Both the position numbers and the translations under genes were made by a program. A DNA stretch of 27,323 nucleotides from Apostichopus parvimensis (lineage: Eukaryota; Echinodermata; Holothuroidea; Aspidochirotida; Stichopodidae): positions 1-27,323 of the forward strand of contig KN890528.1 in assembly GCA_000934455.1 (NCBI GenBank). Reading direction: 5' to 3'. The notes under the pieces were generated by a model. It did no database searches and was not told the origin of the DNA. It was given only the letters and a program-made list of their open reading frames with translations. Below, one piece after another: positions 1-12,900 of the stretch (the first letter of the stretch is position 1; each line of letters opens with the position of its first letter).

Positions 1-281
1 TATGTTGTAGGTCTGATTGCTGACTTCGCATGTCCTGTTAAAAGTCCCAAGGAAGGTAAAATTTCATCAAGATTGGTTACAAAATCAAAGGAAAAATTAG
101 ATGGAGATAAGATGATCTGAACCAAACCCAACCCCAACTTTAAACAATAGGAAAATTAATGAAGTCAGCATAATGAAGATATTTACACTTTAAACGGTTT
201 CGTTTGTAACAACAATGTGGGGAGAGGAAATAGGGATGGGAAAGAAGGAGGGGGGGGGGGAACCTCCATCGTGTCCTTAAT

Positions 282-287
282 TTTATT
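282..287 (-). terminator. Candidate poly(A) signal for the kinesin gene
   Basis: AATAAA on the minus strand about 245 bp downstream of the kinesin stop codon. This supports the exon ending at 531 as terminal, but such hexamers are common in AT-rich DNA. Confidence 0.35.
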
Positions 288-530
288 AAAGGTAATACAA
301 ATATCTCCACAACCATGTTAATAATTATATCATCACATTGTCTTGAAAAACAGAACCATCTTGGCTTTACTGATGAAATATAAATAGTACCATTTTGACT
401 TTACTGGTGAAACTTAAAGAATTGTTCCTTGTTGCAAAACGGAATCATATACCTCACAGGATGTTTTAGGGAAAGTAAAGCCTGACCCTGGCAGAACCTG
501 ACAGAAACATGAATACGAAACCCCCATCCT

Positions 531-3500
531 TTATAAATTAGTGATAAGATAATTAACAGATTGTCTATTATCTCTGACCTCCTTCTCCTTCTTCTGTCTG
601 TCCTGTAATTCCTTCAGCTGTTTCTTGACTTCTTTTAATGACTCTCCTTCTCTCTTGACCTTCTCCTTTAATTCGTGGATGGCGTTCACTTTTGCTTTCG
701 TCTCCTCCTCTGTCGCTTTACCTTCGAAGAGCAAAACAAGAAAAGAAAAAAAAAATCTTATTTGTATGCAACAAGGAAACTACAGAGTGTTCATCTTATA
801 CCAAAGTCCAAAAAAACCCAACATTGGAGTTTTTGTCTTTCCCAAGCCAGGTTGAATCAACCAGAGAACTTTGATAATAGGGTAAGTGCAGATTTGCCTG
901 TAATTCACCGTGAGGGTAGGGTTAAAAATCACAAATCAATGATGACTATAGATCTACTATTTGTCCTGCAAAGAAACAATTATCTTCTGGTATCACACTT
1001 CACAAATGCCAAGAAACTTTGGTTGTAAATGTGCAATCCAAAGAATTGTATAATCGAAGAGAAACTTAATATAATTATTTTACTCAATGACTTAATACTG
1101 TTTTAGTAATCAGTTTGTTTACTTTGAGATAATTCTAATGGAATTGATAAAGCTACTCACCACTCTCTGCCATCTTGGTGTATTCCACAATTCTGAGTTG
1201 TAAGTCTTCTTTCAAAGAATCCACTAATTTTCTCTTCTCTTTGTACTCAGTTTGAAGCTGATAGTGTAAAGGGAGTCAGAAATGCCAAATATATAGTAAT
1301 AAACAAAGAATTAATTCATGAATGCCAACATATCTGACATGTACCTGTCCGTTGGTTTTGAGAAATAAGGAACAATACATTGCTTATGACAAACAAAGAA
1401 AGGGGCAAAGGGGGGCAAAGGGTAGGGGAGAGGGTTGAAAATTGGAAAAAAATGTTCCATTCACTATGTAATAACAACAGGTTTGATACTAAAAAAAACA
1501 TACATTATTATTAATTTGAATTTTCATAATGGGCCATGTTAAGTGAACATTACTTATATACTTGTGTTTATTTTAATCATGTGTTTATTGTGTAGTTTTT
1601 AAGATTTATTCTATTTTGTAAAGAGCATTGATGCCGGTGCTTATCGCTCTATATAGATGTTTGGTATTATTATTATTATTATATGGGGATACTCCATATC
1701 AGCGACAGTCTGTTTATTCTGATACACAAGGTGTATACACATATCTAACTCACAACAAGTAAAAATGCAATGCTGATGCCGTGATCGTTGATTAGCTCTC
1801 TCGATTCATAAATAAATTAATTATATTAACAAAAACAGTTGTTCTGAATAAATTTCAAATCAATCCAACTGCTTACCAAATCCTTTTCATTCTGCATGAC
1901 CATCATCCTCTCCTGGATCTGCTTGTTGTCACGGCGCAAACTCTCGGCCATTACCCACTGGAGGATGCCCTGAAAACAATGAAGAGACATGATCTACTGA
2001 TTAAAACTCTGATATCATAAAAAGAAAGTAGTTATTGCCTAATTTATTCCTTACAAGGGTGAATAATCTGAATTGTCTCTAAGAAAAAAAACAAAAACAA
2101 CAAGCAAATTAAAACAAATAAAAAAATACATTATTCTGGCAATTACTAAATTACAATTTAATGCAAGGATATGACAATGTCATTCTTGAGCATTTCAACT
2201 TGTCACCATGTCCCTGTAATGATGGAGTGTAATAGTACATGGTTTTGAGTGTGACTATCGATGCATGAGATAAATATAATTTCAACGTTTGATCAGTTCT
2301 GTATTACTGATAACAGTAGTCTTATCACTGACGTGTAACAATATCAAGATTTTTCTCCTTCTTTTAAAGATTAGGCTTGGATAATTCTTTTATCTAAAAG
2401 GGATGCTTATCATCACTTGCTTCATAATTTTAATCAAGTTATCAAGAATCAAGAAACGCTACAATTTACTCTGTACTTAATATTGTCTGACATGCCGAGA
2501 GGTTACTCTGTACTTGACTGAAGTAGACACGAACAGTCTGCACAAGGAAATGCAAGTTCTATATTTAAGAGAGGGGTGAGCATGTCACTGTAGGTGAAGG
2601 AAATGGTTACCAGAGACCGGAGATTCTGACTGTAGCAGTTAACAGTCTTAGTACAGCTCTGGCATATGTATCATACGAATCATTCTTGTGTGTAAAGTTT
2701 TCTTTCACCAAGTAAACTGGTGAACTTTTTCTCATTGCTGATGTCTTGGCATTCTTCTGATAAATATGTGCCAGCAAATGCCTATCAACAGAATTGTGCA
2801 ACGACTAGAAGTATGTTTCCACAAAAGATTCATTCAATGGTTCATTGCCCCAGATACACTTGTACTAGGCATTAGAGATGTACAGTTGTGGGTGACAAAA
2901 CTAGTCCATATAAAAGAAGGGTAGAATCATTGCACAATATTTGCAAATCTGTCTTGTAAAAGCAATTATAAAAGGGTATTCTTCGTAAACATCAATGTGC
3001 ACTCTACAGTATTCAAGTTAGGAATAGGAGAGATGGACAACCCCCTCCCCTTTTTGTGGGTTTTACTGTAGACATTGCCCACCATAGCCCACCGTAGCCC
3101 ACCAAAGCCCACTGTAGACAAAATATGACAAGGCCTTATTTACAACTGCAGTTTCACTACAAGTTTCTATGTGATATGAACTGTAACTATAATTCCGGTA
3201 GAAATTAGCAAACAGCTAATCAGTATCAAAAGTTGTGACCGTTTCCCGTGACAATTTCATATTACCTTCTTTGCCAAGTTCAATTTTCTGTCTTCCTCGT
3301 ACTGCATCGATAATCTCTCTTTTGCTTCCCAGGTTTGAGTTTTAGCAACTTGCAAGTCTTTGATCAGATCCTAAGAGAGTTTGAAAGATGACCAACAAAC
3401 TTAACAAATAAACTCAAAATACATTTATTAACGTAACTGCTGCGTACATTGTGAGTACTAAGGAAAATGAAGAGGGGAGGGAAAGAGATTATTCCAGTGC

Positions 3501-3923
3501 TTTAAATACAGGATAGGGTCTGTTTCTTTATTTCCTTCCCTTGATTGCAGCAGGTGGTTAGGTTAGGCCAGTAATACAAAGATAGCTCAATTACATTGCT
3601 TAGTTTATTTGAGCTTATATATATATGTTGAAGGGAACAGTGAACCTGATGTAAGGCAGGTAGATGTGACAACAAATTTCATGATTTGTTTCTGCAAAGA
3701 AAATATTTCAACTATAAGTATGTAATGTTGCTAAATTAATTTAGTTCTCTTCATTGACAACAGGTGTAAGTTGAATTTAATGGGAGATAACGTCATGAAG
3801 ACCCACCTGCATTCTTGAAACATCCTCTTTGCTTGATGGATCAGAAAGGTTACTTGCAGATAATTTTTCCCTCAGTCGGCTAATTTCTTCTCTCAGCTCA
3901 TTTCTAAGTCTATCGCTATCATC
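531..3923 (-). CDS. Kinesin coiled-coil tail exons (five exons)
   Basis: Exons 3807-3923, 3266-3370, 1877-1969, 1161-1257 and 531-721 join in frame. They encode heptad-rich, charged helices (RLRNELREEISRLREKL; TWEAKERLS; GILQWVMAESLRRDN; YKEKRKLVDSLKEDL; a Lys/Glu-rich end). The last exon follows a strong polypyrimidine tract and ends in NYLITNL and TAA at 531-533. No FHA, PH or PX domain is visible, so this is a short tail for a kinesin-3. A weak GTCAGA donor in the last exon leaves open an extension beyond position 1. Confidence 0.82.
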
Positions 3924-6900
3924 CTGGAAGTAGAATGAAAGAGAGACAGGTATAAACTCAATTGTCATTTTAACTGAAACATTCCACAGTAAAACACTCA
4001 AGCGAAGCTTGAAGTGCTTATGGATGAAAAAGTAATGTTTCTTACACCAAAATGACATCAGTTAATTATAGCATGATTGCTTCTCAGAGGCAAAAATTTA
4101 TCTTGTTTTTTCAATTTTGACTGAATTACATTGTGATATATGACTTACGAGAAACTTACTGAAATGAGAGCAAACAAAACTAAGTAATAGAAGTTAAGTA
4201 TTCTGCTCAGCCTATATGGCCTAACTTTGAAGATCGACAAAACTGGTTCTCATGCATGTCTATAAAAAACTGCATCGATTCTAAGTGAAGAATATTACCC
4301 CTTAATTGTATTTCAGAATGAGTCAAGTATTTACTGAATAACTCATCTTTTTCTTACTCTTAAATGTGCAATTTAGGTTTAATATTGTTTCGAATGATCA
4401 CACTCCAATGTTAAATGGCACTGAATTACCGGAAAAACATTTTGTCTTCCCTTCAACTCGAGTCCACCTAAACCATGGACAGTAACAACCTAATGTAATG
4501 TAAACTTTCAACAATACATTCAATCAATCAATCAATTAATCAATCGATCGATTATAAATATAGTTATCGATCTGCTCTACAGAGTTTTGAAACCTTGGCG
4601 ACCATTCTGAGATATAAACTTATTTAGCATCGTGCAAGGTTAAACAGACCTGCAACAAACAGTTCGTTGCTCGCAAGTTGTATCTTTCTGTAGCCCCAGA
4701 AGGATTTGCGTGACGACTAGAGTCATACCAACATGATATTCATCGGTCAAACAAATAAAAATTTACCAGGCTTGAAATATTCTTTAAATGATACAAAAGT
4801 TTGTTGGAAGTTGTAAATCTGGGTAGACAATAAAAGGCATAATTTTTCAATAGAGTATAAATGAAACTAACACGAAACAATTGAAAAATGAAAAATAAAA
4901 AAATTAAATGAAAATAACACGAACCAGTAACACTTCAGTGCAGGCAAAGCTACAGGACAAGGATCATGTATCGGTTTGATTTACAGGTCATTTAACCAAT
5001 CAAACTTAGACTGAAGTAAATCTGCATCTTTTAATTTCTTAAAATCAACTTACCAGATTCTTCTTGATGACATTTTCGATGTTCCTGCAGTACTGTGCAT
5101 GTTCCAGAGTATTCTGAGATTCATTGTAGCAGGTATCTGCAGGCGAGACTGTCGCAAACACCAGAGTGGAACAGTTCCCTCCGAGTGCATCCTTAAACGA
5201 AGGGGAAAAAGGAAAAATATAACAGAATTGGGGTGAGAAATCCTACCAAATTATGTCAGGCTTTATTATTTTGTTTTTCCATCTGATCGAGGGTGTCAAT
5301 ACAAGTAATGGTGCTTCACTGAATAATATGCTGCAAATCAGTCGGTAAAAATATCGAGTAATGTAAACTAATTTAATACTTGGAGATTGGGTGTCAAAGC
5401 AAATACTGTCATATTTAGTAGACGAAGTAACCTGAAAAGACTAATTTGTAAATATTTATAACTAGTCTCTTCCATTTGAACATTTAGTTGTGTCACTGCC
5501 TCAAGTCACCATAATTTTTTGCTAGAGTAAATTACTAAAATGACTGTTCCATTCACTTCATATTTCAAATTTAGTATCTCAATTCATGGCATGTTACAAC
5601 AAAGCTAACAGGGCACAGGATTATAGTTGAAAACTTCAAAACATCATGGCATTTATTGAAGTTGGTCAAAATAGCCTATTATACAATCCTCCAAAACCAG
5701 TTCTTAACACCAACTACGGGTCTATAGAAATTGGCCAGACTTTTGGCTTGGTTGTCTAGAATCGGATATCTTCCCAAAACACTATAGAGTACAAAATATT
5801 GCCAGAATATTACCAATATTTTTTACATAAGAAACCAAAGAAAGGATCGAACTGAGCCATAATTTTGACCACATCATTTTCTCAATTATTTCTAAATGAC
5901 ACACCTAATTGGGCAACAGTATCACACACTGTGGTATCAAAATATTTAGCCGGGACTAAAACAAAAAAGCAGTTGCATCAGTATTTACTTCAAATAGTTG
6001 TAGTTTTATCATGAATGATTATATTTTCTAGCTACTCCACCAAGATGAGTCAAGCTATATAGACTTTGTCCTGTAAGAGTGACTATGAAATTTCTTTCAT
6101 CTTAAAAAATGAGTAAATATATAACAGCCAGCTGGCTTAAACAGTTATTGACGAGAATGTTGTCACTCCCGACAATGACTTTCTACATACATTTTAAAAA
6201 GCTTTTGTGACAAGAAAGTACCAAAATAGTTTCTTGGCAAGTAAATCTAATGTCAAGAGAAAATGAAAAGTGGTAATCACAATCAGCTGCGTTAATCAAA
6301 ACGAAAATATTAAAAATGATTAATTAACCTGCAAGAGTCTTGTGATGATTGCATTTCTGTAAGGAACATGACCACCCTTCGATCTGGGATCTCCCAACGC
6401 TCTGATAACATTTCCAAATGTCACCAAGCTGTAAAAAATATAAAAAAATTAAAAATTAAGAATAGAGATATGAGACTGTCATTGGATAATCAACCTAGAA
6501 CTAATATATATATATCCAGAATATTGGGTCTATGGGGATTCTTAAAACCTTTCACCTTCAAAGATTTTGATGGAATGGTCTATACTTCATGTTGAAAGGG
6601 GCTCATCTTTATGGAACAAGAAGAAAGTTAGAGGAACATCTTGTGTAAAATGTCCCATGAAAAAATAAAGAATAAAATTATGAAATAACTTCCAGGGTAT
6701 GTTGTATTGCAATTGAAACAGACATATTTATTGCCAGTTTCCTCTTAGCCAAAGTTGCTGTGAATAAAAATTTCTATGCCAGGCTGATGAGTTGAAAAAA
6801 GTTTAAGAAAAAAGTTATTGGTCATTACAAGTATCAACTTAAACCCAAACAATGTTACTTTCAACCTCTAAAAGTTAAATAGTTTAAAACATATACATGC

Positions 6901-9900
6901 ACAGGCTTTTCAGTAGATTAACGAAACAATCTAATCGCTTTCTCTAAGTGTCTTGTCAAGTTACATAAAGATATGCTTTAAATTCTACTTCCTAGTTAAT
7001 ATTTCTGGGTTTGAATATACAGTGTTTCTTCAGATGTATTAAATATGATCTGAAGAACTAGAGCTTAGTTAAACTGTGCCATTATATTATTTGCATGTTA
7101 AAAAAAACACTGTCAGGTTATTCTCATTAATCTTAGGATGATTTAATAAAGCGAAGCATCTTAGCTTTCAAATATGAAAATTACACCAATATTGGTAATC
7201 TTTGGTTAAACATTTACAAAATTTCTACTGGAACCGAAAATAAGAATTTTTGTGAATTAACCCTTTCACAATGCCAGGAATTTAATGTCAGGGCTTAAAA
7301 CACAGGTCACATTCCAGGAGAGTGGGCAATTATTCAAGTGATTTTTAATGGATGAAATGGTAAGCAAAGAGACACAAAATCATCCTTTTCTTACCCTTCA
7401 TCTTCATTCTGAACACCCTCTGAGCCTGTAAGAGAATTAAACGAAAGGTGAAGTTACTTCTATCGATCGATTGTTCATGAGATTCAGATGATTGGTAGGT
7501 AGAGAGTAAAACTCTACCAGCAGGGTTTAATGTATAATAAGCCTCACAATGGTAGCACCTACATCTATAACGTTAATTACACATGACAAGATACTACCTT
7601 AAATGTCAATTGAATCTTGACTATTGAATAACTCTGTCGGAATAAACCTCAAAACTTAATAATTGGTCTTACTCCTGAACGAGGAAAGATGTTTTTTAAC
7701 TTAACTGTAGTAGTTACTGTACTGAATTATGACCAACTGTGGCCATGGATAAATGCTGCTGATAGCAGAACTCTTGATTTAACCCCTCCCCCCCCCCCCT
7801 CTCCCATTCACAACTGTTGTGCTGATCTGATCACCAGAAGCAAATCTGGTAAATCCAATAAAGCAAAATAGTTTTGGTTTGTCTACCACTTGACAACTTG
7901 GGCATTTGGTACCCTTAGCCATGTAAGGCACTGCCTATGGATATTCTTGGAATGCAAGTGAATAGTCCAAGTTATTTAAACTGGCCTGGGACGGATGAAA
8001 TCCACTACTTGGCTGATCCCTGTGGATGGGATGGTCGTTCCGATCAGTATTTACCTGCTAGATCAATAATCTGTATTCTGCTTCGGAGAGCATGGCTGCC
8101 ATTTTGGCCTTTCTGTTCTACAGTGATTGTGAATATTCCATGGGCCCTGTTTTGGAAAAATAAAAAAAATAACAATGATTATCATAGAGGATGAATAAAA
8201 ACAAGTCATGATATCGTACATAAAGAAGGTACAACAAGAAATACTCAGGTATATTCCATAGCAAAATAGTCAAATAAAAATAACCAAATTTATTGGTCTG
8301 GCAACCAATGGCATAGCACCAAATTAATCAGTTTTCTTCTCACTACCTGGAGAATATCATGGTTGGATGGCAAAGAAGCCCGGGGCTAACAACCTGTGAC
8401 GAAAAAAAAAATAGACACATAATAGCATCACAATTGAATATACACTGCAATGAAGGCATGGAATGACAAGGATTCAATATTTACCTAGCCCTGTGTTTCC
8501 TGACATCAGAGGCCCCAGCCTTCCTGGCTCTGTTTCCCTGGTCGTAATATTTGGCCAGGTCTTCACCGGAGTGGACAACAAACTCAGAAAGCCCATCGAC
8601 ATATCTGCATTGAATGAGACAGATTTATGTAATGAATTCTAGAAATCTAAGCAGCTGCTGCTATTAGTTGAAAATACTAAGAATGGAATCCATCATAGTA
8701 CAATAAATTCATTCAACTACAGACAAGGGATGCCAAAAGGTTCTAGATGCAAAGAGTTTGAATTCGCCAAAGACTAACTTATTTTGACATTGGCTTGGCT
8801 AAGTGCAATAAGAGTTAGGAACAATGCCCTGGCTTGCTGCTTTCATAAAGTCTGTAATTAATGCTCGTCTGAAGTTTAACAACGAAATATTAAATCTTTG
8901 ATACAATTAGAGTACATTAGAGTACCATGAGATCTCAGTTATAGCAATCCGGGATTCGACCAATACACAAGCATGATACTAAAATTTACCATTGGTTATG
9001 TACCATCTGTACCATAGACATAAAGTAACATGGCAGTAAACTTACCAATTACCCCTCTGCCCACTCAGAACCCCCCCCTCCAATTTTTTATCCCAGGACT
9101 TCTTAAATATTGCTGTCTTTCAATACTTACATGCCAAGTTGAGGGTGCTGTCGTATCTTCATTGTATCAGAGTGAGGGTTGAGAAGATCAGTCATTGTTT
9201 TATCAAAAATCTTTAAGGCAAGAAATTAAAAGAAAGCAGAAAAAAAGATAACACCATAAATTCTTTCCAAACTGTTTAAACTACAATGGATAAAAAAAAA
9301 CCCCATTTCCCTCTTCATTATAAAGAGAATTCGAACAAGAAATGTCACTGCCGAATCAGAATGCATCGCCTCAGTTCCATTTTGTATCAAAACTTTGTGA
9401 ACACACTCAACTTTCAAAAACATTTACTTGAACGAAAATACTGGCGACGTGGTGAAGAGGCCGAAAGCAAGATCGTAAAAATCGACTTGAACTACTTGAC
9501 TATCGATTGTTCATTGAATATATATGATCGATGTTATATCTAGCTTGACTATGAAAGAGATTGATCTAATAAACAGGTTACATTGCATCATTTCGGATTC
9601 CAGGTCAAAAATGTTTCCGAGGAGAACTTGCCACCCATGGCAATGATTCAGTCTTGTCCTTCAGGATCTCAAACACAAACTACTTGACGATACTTCAAAC
9701 ATTAGCTTATGGAGTGTCAGGTACTATTGCATGTCTAACCCTCCGAACTCTGTAGGGTAAATTGCACATAAATTATATAGCTACAAATAGCCTCAAGTTG
9801 TCACAAAAATTGATGTCACTAAATACCAGTGCTGAAATAAATGACTTTTGAGTCTTCCACTGGGTTATCAACATCATCTCTGTCAATAAAGCAGAGTTGT

Positions 9901-12900
9901 AACAGATTGATCTGCATTGTATTCACTTCCAGATGACCAGAAATTTTCTGACTCGTGGAACTGTTCATCAAATTAAAAGTAAAACAGGGTATTTTTTTGC
10001 TGAATGCTATGTCTTCACATATGACAACACAAACAATACTCTCTTTAGGATATCACAAGACTCACCTCTAAGTGAGACACTGTCACTAAATACTTGTTTG
10101 TGGATTCACCAAGATGTTTGAACAAACTCCTGTTTAGCTGGTAGAAAAATGAAAATGAAAAGANNNNNNNNNNNNNNNNNNNNNNNNNNNNNNNNNNNNN
10201 NNNNNNNNNNNNNNNNNNNNNNNNNNNNNNNNNNNNNNNNNNNNNNNNNNNNNNNNNNNNNNNNNNNNNNNNNNNNNNNNNNNNNNNNNNNNNNNNNNNN
10301 NNNNNNNNNNNNNNNNNNNNNNNNNNNNNNNNNNNNNNNNNNNNNNNNNNNNNNNNNNNNNNNNNNNNNNNNNNNNNNNNNNNNNNNNNNNNNNNNNNNN
10401 NNNNNNNNNNNNNNNNNNNNNNNNNNNNNNNNNNNNNNNNNNNNNNNNNNNNNNNNNNNNNNNNNNNNNNNNNNNNNNNNNNNNNNNNNNNNNNNNNNNN
10501 NNNNNNNNNNNNNNNNNNNNNNNNNNNNNNNNNNNNNNNNNNNNNNNNNNNNNNNNNNNNNNNNNNNNNNNNNNNNNNNNNNNNNNNNNNNNNNNNNNNN
10601 NNNNNNNNNNNNNNNNNNNNNNNNNNNNNNNNNNNNNNNNNNNNNNNNNNNNNNNNNNNNNNNNNNNNNNNNNNNNNNNNNNNNNNNNNNNNNNNNNNNN
10701 NNNNNNNNNNNNNNNNNNNNNNNNNNNNNNNNNNNNNNNNNNNNNNNNNNNNNNNNNNNNNNNNNNNNNNNNNNNNNNNNNNNNNNNNNNNNNNNNNNNN
10801 NNNNNNNNNNNNNNNNNNNNNNNNNNNNNNNNNNNNNNNNNNNNNNNNNNNNNNNNNNNNNNNNNNNNNNNNNNNNNNNNNNNNNNNNNNNNNNNNNNNN
10901 NNNNNNNNNNNNNNNNNNNNNNNNNNNNNNNNNNNNNNNNNNNNNNNNNNNNNNNNNNNNNNNNNNNNNNNNNNNNNNNNNNNNNNNNNNNNNNNNNNNN
11001 NNNNNNNNNNNNNNNNNNNNNNNNNNNNNNNNNNNNNNNNNNNNNNNNNNNNNNNNNNACCAGCATCTCAGAAATTCATGAACACTTTATATAAAACAAC
11101 ATTAGAAGAAAACATCGTACATATTTGGTAAATCTTTCAGACTAAAACATATTTGGACTAATAAATATCAAAGAAAGATAACAGATCTATACATACTCCA
11201 ACTAGTAAAATACTTACTGTTCTAACATCCCAGAAGTAGCTGGCATCAAATACAAATGTACTTTCCTGTAAAAAACAATAACAATAGATTGTAATAAAAA
11301 AAGAAGGGTGGAAAAAGCACATTAATTGGAACTGCTTCAAGGTATGCTGTATTGGCCCCAAATATGCTAGACTTTCAAGTATGGTCACCTTTGATCAAAA
11401 TTCTTAGACTGTTTTTACTACAACCTACGAGGAAAGTTTCCTCACTGGGACATTCAGTCATCTTGCGTGTTCCTTGAAAATGTCTGAGAACAATTTGGAG
11501 AGTAAAGACCTCCAGTAAAGTACTTTTTGTGACTTCTAGCAATTAAAGCAAGCTATAATTTGGGGCCTTTACTGACTACCTTTAACAATATTTAGGAGTT
11601 GATCTATCAACTTGCATCAATATACATATTTATTACTAGTACTTTATTTCATCTGAATTGTACAGTATGTATAAACTATGGCAATATTGTGTAAAAATCA
11701 CTTGGAGTGGAACTCCAGAAATGCAAACATCTGATCAAAACTGATTTATCAAATTCAAGTTACGAGCAACTGAGTCCGATTGCCCTAAAATTGATCATTG
11801 TTAAGTGCAATATTGCCCAAAACTGGAACTAATGTCAAAATAAATGCCAACATTTTCTGATAGCAATAAAAAAATATCTTCTGAAATTTAAATTACTTTC
11901 AAACATTTTAAAAAGTTTATATTGTGATGTAGTAAGTCAGTCAAGTCAGGAGTAACTGGTTGCAATGTAATCAACTTGACAACATTTAGTAACTGCACAA
12001 TAAATTGTTTCAATAAAACATCAGTAATACATTAAAAAAAGAAAGGTTGGTATAAATACTCATGATATTACTTTACCTTTCCAGCTCCTCCTTGTTGTGG
12101 ATTTTGTATTGTTAGTTTGTCTCCAGCCATTTTGATGATTCTTGTAGCCCCTTTGGCATTTTCCGAATCGATAAAAGGTCTGCATCTTGCTATAACTTGG
12201 ACAAGTTCTTTGGTAGTCTGACACAAGAGAAATTAGAAGAGAGGTCTTCAATAAATAATGCTTTTTAACTGAGAAGCAATATCGTCACAAACTGTAAGGG
12301 AGCTTAATTTGAATTTTACTTTATTTGATGAACTTCTATTCATACCAGATCTTTGCTGGTACTCTGTTATTTTTACCCCCAAAATCCTAGCCAATGTGAT
12401 AGGATATTACATAAAGCTAACAAGCCTTATTGGAGAGCACAATTTTAAGGTTTGGACTCATTTTCAACCATTTCTGTTATGTACTACATGGTTAAATTTC
12501 CCATCCCATTGATCTTGTTATGTTGTTTGCCAGTGAGCACTACTTAAAAGGATATATTTCCATATAGAACTTTTCAGAAAATGATTTCATAAATTGTATG
12601 ACAATTCTGTTTCTCCTTTCCCATGCAGCAAAGGTTCAACAAACATAAGTAAAGATATAAATGTGAATATAATTTACAAACAACTTTGTCTAGATATAAT
12701 TCTGTAAAAGTTTTCAATTAACGGGAAACAAATATATGAATGAAAATTAAATGAATGAATATATCAATGTGCATACTGTAGCTCTTGAATCATCCAGGGT
12801 AATACTATCTTATAGGCTAAGCAAAACCCATTTTGCTTTTATTAATATTTCTGCAGAACTCTTTTTAGGCTAGGTAAGTGGTTCCTCATTTGCCCCATTT

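Noticed and set aside
3777..4058. 93-codon minus ORF as a separate gene
   Set aside because: Only 3807-3923 is coding, as a kinesin coiled-coil exon. The N-terminal part of the ORF is intron read-through upstream of the acceptor.
7689..8194. Plus-strand ORFs of 60 and 85 codons
   Set aside because: They run over a poly-C tract and antisense to a kinesin exon (8055-8146). No independent support.
10134..11081. Two 310-residue ORFs on opposite strands
   Set aside because: They are almost wholly translated N bases across the assembly gap. Only the small exon 10066-10137 next to it is real.
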